NCBI GenBank assembly: GCA_024408015.1 | Contig: JAKSVJ010000076.1 | Location: forward strand, 1 to 6,393 | Source: Clostridia bacterium | Lineage (GTDB): Bacteria > Bacillota > Clostridia > Oscillospirales > CAG-272 | Direction of reading: 5' to 3' | Length of the DNA stretch: 6,393 nucleotides | In this document: in pieces, positions 1 to 6,124 of the stretch | Layout of the letters: the number at the start of each line of letters is the position of its first letter | Position numbering within the stretch: position 1 is the first letter of the stretch | Notes under the pieces: generated by a model | Seen by the model: only the letters and a program-made list of their open reading frames with translations | Database searches by the model: none | What the model was told of the DNA's origin: nothing | Translations under genes and position numbers: made by a program

Positions 1-1
1 T

Positions 2-1339
2 TTGGAAGTAAGTAGGATTCAAGAAGAAATTGATGGCGAAATAGCTACATACAATGTATCGTCTAATCCTACACTTAAGAATTATCCTGCATGGGATTTT
101 ACCTATTCAATTCCTTGTAATGGCACACTAAAGTGTGATGATTTAAGATTTGAGTATACACAGGAATCATATGCGAAGAATGCTAGGTCTGTTGCTTTCA
201 ACACTAAAACGCATCAGGCATTCAGATTTACTGAGGACGAAACAAAAACTCAGCTAGACCTTAGATGGTCTTGGCAGCCTATAGCTGATAGCGAATATGG
301 TTATATCCTTGAACAGTTAGCAAGTTTGCAGATTGATTTGGAAGGCATCACATTAGATGTTAAAAGAGTTGAAAAAAATGCTATTACAACTACTACGTTT
401 GAATCAAGAATCAAACAGTTAGCTGATTCAATTACGTTAGATGTTTCCAAGCAAATTGATGACTTGGATAAACAGGTTGGTAGTCTGCAAGTCAACTATG
501 ACGAGTTGAAAGGTTCTGTTGTTAAAGAAGAAGGCGGAAACAAAAAATCATTTTCATGGTCTTTAAAAGTTGATGGATTCCGTTTGTATTCAAATAATAA
601 AATGGTTTTTGAGTGTAATGATAGTGGAATTAATGTTGAAGGATATACCACTACCACAGAATTTAATGCACAAACGGCAAATATCCGAGATTTGATAGCA
701 GAAAAAGCAGATATTACTACATTAAACACAGAGGTTGGTAATATTAAAACCTTGGTTTCTGAAAAAGCTGATATTTCAGAATTGAATGCAAAAATCGCAA
801 CAGTAAATTCTTTGGTTGCAACAAAAGCTACTATATCTCAGTTGAATGTTACAAATGCAAGAATTGAAAACATTGAAACTGATTATATAAAAACAGCAGA
901 TTTGGACGCTACAAATGCAAGAATTGAAAATATTGAAGCTGATTACATTACAACAACAGAATTGGAAGCAGTTGATGGTAAATTCGAGAATCTAAATGCT
1001 TCAAATATAACTACAGGTACGTTGAAGATTGCAGGAAATGTTAAAATTTCAGGAACCATTAGCGGAAATAGTGTTAATATTACAAATATAAATGCTGATA
1101 ATATATCAAGTGGAAAAATTAAAGCAAATTATATATCCGCTGATATTATGCGAGTTGCAGACCTTACTTTTACTAAATTGACATCAACTCTTAATAATGC
1201 TACACAGGGTACAATATCTGTTGGAAAAATACAAACATCAGCATATGTTTATTATTTAGGAGAAGAAGGATATAAGCAATTAGGTTTGCAAAGGGTAAAT
1301 ATTGGTGGTCATGAGTATAGACTACTAGGATTATCATAA
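2..1339 (+). CDS. Phage tail / tail-fibre protein, C-terminal part (5' partial)
   Basis: Structural tail protein, probably the distal tail-tip or fibre-bearing protein of a Firmicutes siphovirus. The frame is open to the window's left edge; a TTG lies at position 2 but no ribosome binding site can be seen and the first residues look like the interior of a protein, so I treat it as 5' truncated. Residues below count from position 2. Around 15-105 is a domain with a late WQPIADSEYGYILEQLASLQ segment, similar in style to the W...DSDI-type units of Gram-positive minor tail proteins. Helical, coiled-coil-like sequence follows (about 105-175), then a beta-rich SFSWSLKVDGFRLYSNNK segment (183 onward), then six 20-residue repeats (214-333). 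The end (334-445) has SNITTGTL and ADNISSGKIKANYISAD, typical of trimeric beta-structured fibre shafts. No enzymatic motif is visible. The stop codon overlaps the ribosome binding site of the next gene. The tail-protein class is fairly sure; the exact role is not. Confidence 0.82.
   Translation: MEVSRIQEEIDGEIATYNVSSNPTLKNYPAWDFTYSIPCNGTLKCDDLRFEYTQESYAKNARSVAFNTKTHQAFRFTEDETKTQLDLRWSWQPIADSEYGYILEQLASLQIDLEGITLDVKRVEKNAITTTTFESRIKQLADSITLDVSKQIDDLDKQVGSLQVNYDELKGSVVKEEGGNKKSFSWSLKVDGFRLYSNNKMVFECNDSGINVEGYTTTTEFNAQTANIRDLIAEKADITTLNTEVGNIKTLVSEKADISELNAKIATVNSLVATKATISQLNVTNARIENIETDYIKTADLDATNARIENIEADYITTTELEAVDGKFENLNASNITTGTLKIAGNVKISGTISGNSVNITNINADNISSGKIKANYISADIMRVADLTFTKLTSTLNNATQGTISVGKIQTSAYVYYLGEEGYKQLGLQRVNIGGHEYRLLGLS
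641..1000 (+). repeat. Six tandem 60-base (20-residue) coding repeats
   Basis: Six units start at 641, 701, 761, 821, 881 and 941, each exactly 60 bases with no insertion or deletion. Encoded units begin GYTTTTEFN, EKADITTLN, EKADISELN, TKATISQLN, DYIKTADLD and DYITTTELE and continue with a helix-like half such as TEVGNIKTLVS or ATNARIENIEA. Shared positions are a T/S-rich start, a leucine (phenylalanine in unit 1) at position 8, and hydrophobics near 14, 17 and 18. The 841-900 and 901-960 segments differ at 10 of 60 bases by my count, a younger duplication. Probably a trimeric, segmented fibre shaft. Confidence 0.88.
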
Positions 1340-1349
1340 GGAGAGTTAT

Positions 1350-1559
1350 ATGACAAGTTTAGATATTAGGGCATTTGATGTTACGATTAGAAATTTTGTA
1401 AGAGATTCAGAGTTACCTGCTGAAGCAAAGAAAATGGTTTTGCAGAGTATCACTAAAGATATTGAAATTCAAGCTAACGAGGAAGTAAATGCCGAATTAA
1501 TCGAGCGAAAAGAAGCAGAGGAAAAAAATAAAGAACAGGAGGAAAAATCATGTCAGTAG
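1350..1559 (+). CDS. Small hypothetical phage tail-region protein
   Basis: A 69-residue protein of unknown function. The ATG lies six bases after AAGGAG (1338-1343), which overlaps the stop codon of the preceding tail gene, so the two are co-translated. The N-terminal half (MTSLDIRAFDVTIRNFVRDSELPAEAKKMVLQSI) looks like a compact helical domain with a D-LPAEAKKM turn; the C-terminal half (about 40-69) is highly charged, rich in E and K, and likely a solvent-exposed helix or disordered. No membrane segment or signal peptide. Small acidic helical proteins of this kind are often found beside tail-fibre genes in Clostridia phages (recollection, not searched), so a minor structural or assembly role is possible. 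The last 10 bases overlap the next gene and contain no gap for regulation. Confidence 0.72.
   Translation: MTSLDIRAFDVTIRNFVRDSELPAEAKKMVLQSITKDIEIQANEEVNAELIERKEAEEKNKEQEEKSCQ
1537..1542 (+). promoter_or_regulatory. Ribosome binding site inside the upstream gene
   Basis: AGGAGG, seven bases before the ATG at 1550. It lies within the E/K-rich end of the preceding coding region and fixes the start of the overlapping 135-residue protein. Confidence 0.8.
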
Positions 1560-1957
1560 ATTATACAAGAGTGAGTTGGACAACATCTAAGTACATTAAT
1601 CCAACTAACATGAATCAGATGGATAAAGGAATTAAAGATTGTGCTGATGAAATCAACAGAATTGAAACAAGACAGCTTGTTGGTACTTATGATTCAGAAA
1701 GAACAACATGGCAAGAAGCATTGATTGCAATGCAGAATGACTTAGCTGACTATCAATCAGTTCATGCAAGAGTTCTTTATAAACCTTCTGGTTCTGCTTC
1801 CAATTCTGCTGTTTTTGTAAGTGGCGTTAAAACAGGTAGTGGTGGACGATATTGGGTTTATTTCACAAGCGGACCTAGATACGTTGTATTTGATACAAGT
1901 AATCACTTTACATCATATGAGTTCACACAAGCTAGTGCTACACAATATCCTACTTAA
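1550..1957 (+). CDS. Small phage tail / baseplate-associated protein
   Basis: A 135-residue protein starting in another frame inside the end of the preceding gene (10-base overlap), with a strong AGGAGG seven bases upstream. Residues 1-45 hold a segment ending INPTNMNQMDKGIKDCADEI, matching the style of the 'I-T-xx-L-N-x-x-E-x-G-I' helical motif that starts many Gram-positive phage tail and head-fibre accessory proteins. Residues about 45-70 look helical (SERTTWQEALIAMQNDLADY); 70-135 are beta-rich with G, S, Y and F (KTGSGGRYWVYFTSGPRYVV), suggesting a small exposed beta domain. No catalytic motif, signal or membrane segment. Its place between a tail protein and a tail fibre suggests a baseplate or fibre accessory role; this rests mainly on context plus the N-terminal motif. 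Confidence 0.78.
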   Translation: MSVDYTRVSWTTSKYINPTNMNQMDKGIKDCADEINRIETRQLVGTYDSERTTWQEALIAMQNDLADYQSVHARVLYKPSGSASNSAVFVSGVKTGSGGRYWVYFTSGPRYVVFDTSNHFTSYEFTQASATQYPT

Positions 1958-1960
1958 TCA

Positions 1961-1966
1961 AGGAGG
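1961..1966 (+). promoter_or_regulatory. Strong ribosome binding site of the tail fibre gene
   Basis: AGGAGG eight bases before the ATG at 1975. It sets the start; a similar AGGAGGT box precedes the paralogous gene at 5510, so leader and head module look duplicated together. Confidence 0.82.
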
Positions 1967-1974
1967 TATAAATA

Positions 1975-4674
1975 ATGAAAAGTGGTGCAAACTACTTAAT
2001 TTTTATCAAGTGCGATAACATTGAAATCGACTTGGTAGATAGTGCTATTATTAGCTTTTTAGGTAAAAAGTTAATTCAGAAACGATACCCAGAGGAAGTA
2101 AGCTATCAAGATGGCAAATTTATTGTTCCTTTAAAACAGGAAGATACAGATGACCTAGCTGCTCAATCTGGGTATTTTGTTAAGTCTGAAGCACAGATTA
2201 ATTACAGAAATGGTTCTGTTGTAAAAAGCATCATGGACGATTGGTTCATGGATGCAACTATTGCTACTGAAATTATCAGTGGCAACAATCCTTCTAGCAA
2301 GATTACGCATTTGCAAGACATTGAATTTAAGTTTGAAAATGGAATTGTTCTTGCTGAGTTAACTGTTAAAGACGAAGTTATCGAAGGCACTGTTCGTGAC
2401 TTCATTGAGGAACACAAGGAAGAATTTGTTGGTCCCGAAGGTCCTAGAGGTTTCCCTTTTACTTACGATGATTTCACTCCAGAACAACTCGAAGCTCTTA
2501 AGGGCGAAAAAGGCGAAGCATTCAGATATGAAGATTTCACACCTGCACAACTTGAAGGATTGAAAGGCCCTAAAGGAGATAAAGGAGATCCAGGTCGTGA
2601 TGCTGAGAATGCTATTGAAAATATCATTGTAGATTCAGAGTTCCTTCCTATTATAGATAAGACAGTAACAATCGACCTAGGTGGATATGTCAAGAAAGAA
2701 GGTGGCAAGAGACTTCCTACTGATACAGAACTTCAGCAAATTACCACCAACAAGAATGCAATTGATGTATCGAACGGAACAGCCCCCCCACGCCCCCCAA
2801 CCCCAGTTAGTGATGAAGTAGCAAAAATCGTTGCTGATGCACCCGAAAGTTTCGATACATTGAAAGAGATTTCAGATTGGATTTCTTCTCATGCCGAAGA
2901 TGCTTCTGCTATGAACAGTGCCATTCAAAAGAATGCCGAGGACATATCTACCAACGCAGAAGCAATCAGCAATTTAGCAAGCGAGGTTGGGAACAAGGTC
3001 AGCAAGGTTGAAGGTAAGAGTTTGATTTCTGACAGTGAAATTTCACGTTTGGCAGAAGTCCACAATTATGATGACAGTGCTGTTAAGAGTGATATTGAGA
3101 ACTTGCAGAACAGCATGGTTATTCAGCATCAATTCACAACTTCGCCAATAACCGACAGTGCAGAAGGTTTGATACACGATTTGAAGCTTGAAGGAAACAC
3201 AAGTCAGAAGAGATTTAGTGGCAAGAATTTGTTTGAAATAAGCAATTCATTTTTCCCACACGAAGAGAATGGTTTAGTTTTCACATTGGAAAATGGTGCA
3301 ATTGTTATTAATGGCACAGCATTTATTGGAACTATATGTAATGTTACACAAGACTTTGAATTGCCAATAGGAAAAAGTTATACATTCTCAAGAAAAACAA
3401 CAGGAGTTGGTGGATTTATTGTATTTAGCGGTACATTCTGTGGAGATGGTTTTTATTCTGCTATGGACTATGTGGATACAAGAAACAATGGTGGAAGTTG
3501 TGGTTTTGTTTTGTATGTTCCTAATGCAGGAACTGTTTTTAATGATTATAGAATATATCCACAAATTGAAGAAGGAACAGAAGCAACTGATTTTGAACCC
3601 TATGTTGGTGGAATACCTTCCCCAAATCCACAGTTTCCACAGGAAATTAAGAGTGTTGAGAAGATTAAGGTTGATGTTAATGGGAAAAATTTGTTGAAAT
3701 GCGATGGATTAGAACCAAGAACAATAAGTGGTGTTACTTTTACACCTTATTACGAAAATGGTGTGTTACAGTATATAAATGTAAATGGTACACCAACAAC
3801 AAATGTTGAGTATATTTTTAAAGTAATTAATGACAAAATTGGAAGTTTTGTATTATGTGAAAAAGAAAATAACTCATTGCTTGCAAGTGTTTTAAGAACA
3901 AACACTGGTGATTTTGTAAAAGTAGTAAATGTCAATGATTCATTTACTATGACAGAAGAAAACAGTATGTTGGAAGTTGAATTGTATGCTATTGGTGGAA
4001 TAAGATATGACAATGTTAAAATCTATCCAATGATTAGTTATTCATCAGTTACAGATTTAACTTACGAGCCATACAAATCCCAAACGCACACAATCAGCTT
4101 GCCAAGACCTCTCCACAAAATCGGGGATGTTGCCGATGTGCTTGATGTTGAAGAAGGGGTTATTAGATACAACATTGCAAAAGCTAATGTGCCAAATGGT
4201 TATTGGGATGAAATAGGATTTGGTCATTATTCAATCAATGTTGGAAACACACCTTTCAGCGCAAGCATTGGATATTGTAACAAGTTTTATGCTGTTTCAG
4301 AAGATAACAACTTTGGATATAACCAAGAAGGTTCTATGAAAGACGATAATATGTATACTATTGGAGCAAGTGGAGATAGATACAATATCAGAGTACAAAG
4401 AACAGATGGTGTTTCTTCAGAACAGATTAATGGAATTGTTGGAAACGATTGTGTTGTTGTTGGAATAGCTAAAACTCCAGAAATCGTACCTATTCCATCA
4501 GAAGCATTGATGATTCTTCGTGAGTTATCAACGTATGATTCGACAACGAATATCTCAATCACAGACCAAGATGGAAACGATATTTCAAAAGAGTTTGTCT
4601 ACTATGCTAACACTTCTCTTGGCAGACAGTTTGCTAAACTCGATTCTCTGAATGTGGAAGGGGGTGTGTTCTAA
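1975..4674 (+). CDS. Modular tail fibre, putative receptor-binding protein
   Basis: An 899-residue fibre, probably bound to the baseplate by its N-terminus and contacting the host surface by its C-terminus. Domains: 1-106, a beta-rich attachment head (MKSGANYL, PLKQEDT 52-58, EAQINY 72-77, TEIISGNNP 98-106), resembling N-terminal heads of Firmicutes phage baseplate proteins (BppU-like in style, not verified) and paralogous to the protein at 5510; 153-209, a collagen-like stalk with two DFTPxQLExLKG units; 270-277, proline-rich APPRPPTP; 281-304, the common fibre segment EVAKIVADAPESFDTLKEIS and a helical linker to about 380; 416-546 and 570-702, two modules each opening GKNL and closing YPxI...(F/Y)EPY, probably carbohydrate-binding; 703-899, a C-terminal region with LPRPLHKIGDVADVLD and ALMILRELSTYDSTTNI, common in gut-phage fibres. 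The start is supported by AGGAGG eight bases upstream. The C-rich tract at 2783-2804 is odd. The stop overlaps the next start by one base. Confidence 0.88.
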   Translation: MKSGANYLIFIKCDNIEIDLVDSAIISFLGKKLIQKRYPEEVSYQDGKFIVPLKQEDTDDLAAQSGYFVKSEAQINYRNGSVVKSIMDDWFMDATIATEIISGNNPSSKITHLQDIEFKFENGIVLAELTVKDEVIEGTVRDFIEEHKEEFVGPEGPRGFPFTYDDFTPEQLEALKGEKGEAFRYEDFTPAQLEGLKGPKGDKGDPGRDAENAIENIIVDSEFLPIIDKTVTIDLGGYVKKEGGKRLPTDTELQQITTNKNAIDVSNGTAPPRPPTPVSDEVAKIVADAPESFDTLKEISDWISSHAEDASAMNSAIQKNAEDISTNAEAISNLASEVGNKVSKVEGKSLISDSEISRLAEVHNYDDSAVKSDIENLQNSMVIQHQFTTSPITDSAEGLIHDLKLEGNTSQKRFSGKNLFEISNSFFPHEENGLVFTLENGAIVINGTAFIGTICNVTQDFELPIGKSYTFSRKTTGVGGFIVFSGTFCGDGFYSAMDYVDTRNNGGSCGFVLYVPNAGTVFNDYRIYPQIEEGTEATDFEPYVGGIPSPNPQFPQEIKSVEKIKVDVNGKNLLKCDGLEPRTISGVTFTPYYENGVLQYINVNGTPTTNVEYIFKVINDKIGSFVLCEKENNSLLASVLRTNTGDFVKVVNVNDSFTMTEENSMLEVELYAIGGIRYDNVKIYPMISYSSVTDLTYEPYKSQTHTISLPRPLHKIGDVADVLDVEEGVIRYNIAKANVPNGYWDEIGFGHYSINVGNTPFSASIGYCNKFYAVSEDNNFGYNQEGSMKDDNMYTIGASGDRYNIRVQRTDGVSSEQINGIVGNDCVVVGIAKTPEIVPIPSEALMILRELSTYDSTTNISITDQDGNDISKEFVYYANTSLGRQFAKLDSLNVEGGVF
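2458..2583 (+). repeat. Two tandem 63-base units in the collagen-like stalk
   Basis: Units at 2458-2520 and 2521-2583 encode residues 162-182 and 183-203 of the fibre, both of the form F-(T/R)-Y-(D/E)-DFTP-x-QLE-x-LKG followed by charged Gly-X-Y triplets (GEKGEA, GPKGDKG). The first is preceded by GPEGPRG and the second runs into GDPGRDA. This is a short phage-type collagen-like stalk, expected to form a trimer. Confidence 0.83.
2783..2804 (+). other. C-rich homopolymer tract inside the fibre gene
   Basis: Three C runs, C7 (2783-2789), C6 (2793-2798) and C4 (2801-2804), separated by ACG and AA: 18 C in 22 bases in otherwise AT-rich DNA. It encodes part of APPRPPTP (fibre residues 270-277). 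A one-base gain would end translation at TAG 2808-2810; a one-base loss would end it at TAG 2819-2821. The minus strand fits the G3+ spacing rule for a G-quadruplex. It may be a real slippage tract or a sequencing artefact. Confidence 0.75.
3220..4080 (+). repeat. Two tandem diverged GKNL...EPY modules in the fibre
   Basis: Module A is residues 416-546 (3220-3612) and module B residues 570-702 (3682-4080) of the fibre. Each starts with GKNL (GKNLFEI / GKNLLKC), contains an ENG plus VNGT or INGT strand, and ends with a YPQI/YPMI strand then TDFEPYVGG or LTYEPYKSQ. The link between them (PSPNPQFPQEIKSVEKIKVDV) and the sequence after B (LPRPLHKIGDV) are conserved-looking joints. Function as sugar-binding beta-sandwiches is inferred from fibre context. 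Confidence 0.75.
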
Positions 4675-4940
4675 TGGCTAATGCCATGATTAAAATGTCA
4701 AAGAACACATTCCTTGGCATTGTTGATGCGGTTAAACAGAAACGTGGTATTGATAAAGTTGCCGTTTCTGATTTGCGTGACGAAATTCTTGCAATTAGCG
4801 GAGACACTTTCAAATTTCTTGTCACGGCTGAATATCCAAAGGCTAGTCTTGAAAATATTGAGCATGGGGAACACGTTTTATCTCCAAATTCTTTGAGAAT
4901 TACACCACATAATCTTATGGGAAGTGAGGTTACTGAGTAA
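4674..4940 (+). CDS. Small tail-fibre-associated protein with AIRxKxG-like motif
   Basis: An 88-residue protein whose ATG overlaps the stop of the fibre gene by one base (TAATG, 4672-4676), with a GGAAGGGGG ribosome binding site at 4656-4664. The coupling suggests production alongside the fibre. Residues about 10-41 (NTFLGIVDAVKQKRG...SDLRDEILAI) resemble the short 'I-x-x-AIRxKxG...L-xxxM-xx-xI' helical motif that recurs in Firmicutes phage tail proteins, here as a free-standing small protein. Residues 45-88 are a mixed, probably beta-containing tail (FKFLVTAEYPKASLENIEHG). No signal, membrane segment or catalytic motif. It could be a fibre assembly factor, a small baseplate subunit or a linker; the sequence does not decide. 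Confidence 0.74.
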   Translation: MANAMIKMSKNTFLGIVDAVKQKRGIDKVAVSDLRDEILAISGDTFKFLVTAEYPKASLENIEHGEHVLSPNSLRITPHNLMGSEVTE

Positions 4941-5458
4941 TGATAAATGCTAATTTTAGCCAAATGATGAAGGCAAAATTGTTGCCTTGGAGTTCAGAAT
5001 ACAAAATGAAATCTATTGCAGGTAATGTAAATACCGCAACAGAAGATCCATATGTCGAGTATCTTATGGGTAATTTTGTATTCCATGATATTTTGAACAT
5101 CAAACACAATGATGAATTGACCTTAAATAGATTTTTCATCATGTTTGGTAATGGCAATGATGCTATGAAGTTTTCAGACCATAAGTTAACTAATATCGTT
5201 GATGATATTACCATTTCGAATATTAGTTTTAACTACAATCCAAATTATAATGCAGGAACTAGCATTGGTTTCTATACAGTTGTAGTAACTAACCAAACTG
5301 ATGCTCCTGTAGAATTGAAGGAAATTGGTTTATTCACTACAACAGGAAATAGTGAACCTTGGAGTGATGATAGAGTTTATATGCTCAGTAGAGATATTTT
5401 TCCTACTGTAACTGTACAACCGGGAGAGTATTATACATTCACTATTGCATTGAGCTAA
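4940..5458 (+). CDS. Putative phage tail / baseplate structural protein, beta-rich
   Basis: A 172-residue protein started by ATG at 4940, overlapping the preceding stop by one base (TAATG, 4938-4942), with a GAGG box at 4926-4929. It is mostly alternating hydrophobic/polar beta-strand sequence. Residues 122-137 (APVELKEIGLFTTTGN) and the end (RDIFPTVTVQPGEYYTFTIALS) fit a pattern I know from phage appendage proteins: a strand with (S/K)EIGLF/Y, then a variable loop, an 'ARD-F' strand and a 'V-PG--YT-TI' last strand, as in a jelly-roll-like fold. No enzymatic motif, signal peptide or membrane helix. It ends just before an intrinsic terminator, so it is the last gene of this transcription unit unless readthrough occurs. 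Structural class likely; exact place in the virion unknown. Confidence 0.78.
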   Translation: MINANFSQMMKAKLLPWSSEYKMKSIAGNVNTATEDPYVEYLMGNFVFHDILNIKHNDELTLNRFFIMFGNGNDAMKFSDHKLTNIVDDITISNISFNYNPNYNAGTSIGFYTVVVTNQTDAPVELKEIGLFTTTGNSEPWSDDRVYMLSRDIFPTVTVQPGEYYTFTIALS

Positions 5459-5465
5459 CAATTTT

Positions 5466-5496
5466 AGCGGTGGTCTTTATGGCTACCGCTTTTTTA
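5466..5496 (+). terminator. Intrinsic (Rho-independent) terminator
   Basis: Stem 5466-5475 (AGCGGTGGTC) pairs with 5481-5490 (GGCTACCGCT) over 10 bp including two G-U pairs, loop TTTAT, followed by a T6 run at 5490-5495. It sits eight bases after the stop of the 172-residue protein gene and only one base before the AGGAGG of the next gene, with no clear promoter between, so it probably acts as a partial block or is overcome by antitermination. Confidence 0.8.
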
Positions 5497-5497
5497 T

Positions 5498-5503
5498 AGG
5501 AGG
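5498..5503 (+). promoter_or_regulatory. Ribosome binding site next to the terminator
   Basis: AGGAGG six bases before the ATG at 5510, directly after the terminator's T run. It fixes the start and matches the leader of the paralogous fibre gene at 1961. Confidence 0.8.
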
Positions 5504-5509
5504 TTATAT

Positions 5510-6124
5510 ATGAAAAGTGGAGCAAACTATCTAGTTGTGTTCAACTGTGATACTGACATTACTGTTGTAGAAAGTATCATAGTTACTTTTTCTGGTATGT
5601 GCAAAATCAAAAAGACATACCCAAATCAAATTTCATATTCTAACAAACAAATGACTATCCCTCTTACACAGGAAGATACACAAAGCCTTGCAGGAGATAA
5701 AGGTTGCTCTGTTAGTTGTGAAGCGCAGATTAATTATAAAAACAAGTCTGTGCAAAAAACTCAGCTTAAGAAATTTTACCTTGAAGAGACTCTGAATACA
5801 GAAATTATCGAAGGCAACAATCCTGTTAATGATTATGATGCAAAAGAAATCAAATTTGAAATGGCAGGAAGCGCAATCATTGCTACTGTTCAGGGCGATG
5901 TTACTCAAGAGCATATTGATAGGGCTGTTAATAACTATCTTTCCGATAATCCAATCGAAGGACTTAATAGAGAAGATGTAACTGTTATTATCGCTGATTA
6001 TATTGCTGAAAATGAAATCACAGGTGGTGGAATTAGTGATGAAGAAAAGCAAGATATTCAGAATAGCATCAAAAACGATTTATTAGCATATATTGATGCT
6101 GAAATATTAGGAGGTGCTTCTTAA
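5510..6124 (+). CDS. Short tail appendage protein sharing the fibre's N-terminal head
   Basis: A 204-residue protein. Residues 1-105 are paralogous to residues 1-106 of the long fibre at 1975: both start MKSGANYL, and share the blocks CD, YP, PL-QEDT (51-57), EAQINY (71-76) and TEII-GNNP (97-105), with a constant one-residue offset after a single gap. This suggests docking to the same kind of baseplate site. After the head the two diverge: here residues 135-149 form a helix (HIDRAVNNYLSDNPI), followed by REDVTVIIADYIAENEI and a third helix-forming stretch (SDEEKQDIQNSIKNDLLAYI), ending GGAS. There is no collagen-like stalk or binding module. It may be a short arm, a spacer, or an adaptor for the protein encoded next, whose ATG overlaps its stop by one base. 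Start chosen by AGGAGG and by match to the paralogue. Confidence 0.85.
   Translation: MKSGANYLVVFNCDTDITVVESIIVTFSGMCKIKKTYPNQISYSNKQMTIPLTQEDTQSLAGDKGCSVSCEAQINYKNKSVQKTQLKKFYLEETLNTEIIEGNNPVNDYDAKEIKFEMAGSAIIATVQGDVTQEHIDRAVNNYLSDNPIEGLNREDVTVIIADYIAENEITGGGISDEEKQDIQNSIKNDLLAYIDAEILGGAS
6109..6114 (+). promoter_or_regulatory. Ribosome binding site for the last, partial gene
   Basis: AGGAGG lies inside the final codons of the preceding gene, nine bases before the ATG at 6124, and supports that start together with the TAATG overlap. Confidence 0.78.

Noticed and set aside
2..4. TTG at position 2 as the true start of the first gene
   Set aside because: No upstream sequence to show a ribosome binding site, and the first residues look like the interior of a longer tail protein.
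3400..3540. Possible diversity-generating retroelement variable region in the fibre (GGSCGF-like sequence)
   Set aside because: No reverse transcriptase, template repeat or near-copy of this segment exists in the window, and it is not at the C-terminus of the gene.
3407..3697. + strand open frame of 96 codons, hydrophobic start, inside the fibre gene
   Set aside because: Out-of-frame shadow of module A; the apparent membrane-like start comes from G/T-rich beta-strand codons and there is no ribosome binding site.
4634..4963. Minus-strand open frame of 109 codons across three + strand genes
   Set aside because: Crosses the TAATG-coupled junctions of well-supported + strand genes and shows no recognisable domain.
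5340..5466. Promoter for the gene at 5510 (TATTATAC near 5429)
   Set aside because: No -35 element at a proper distance, and the site lies upstream of the terminator, so it would not escape it.
5633..6052. Minus-strand open frame of 139 codons
   Set aside because: Lies wholly within the 204-residue protein gene, has no ribosome binding site in keeping with its neighbours, and its I/F/S/N/C-rich composition is what the complement of an AT-rich gene gives.
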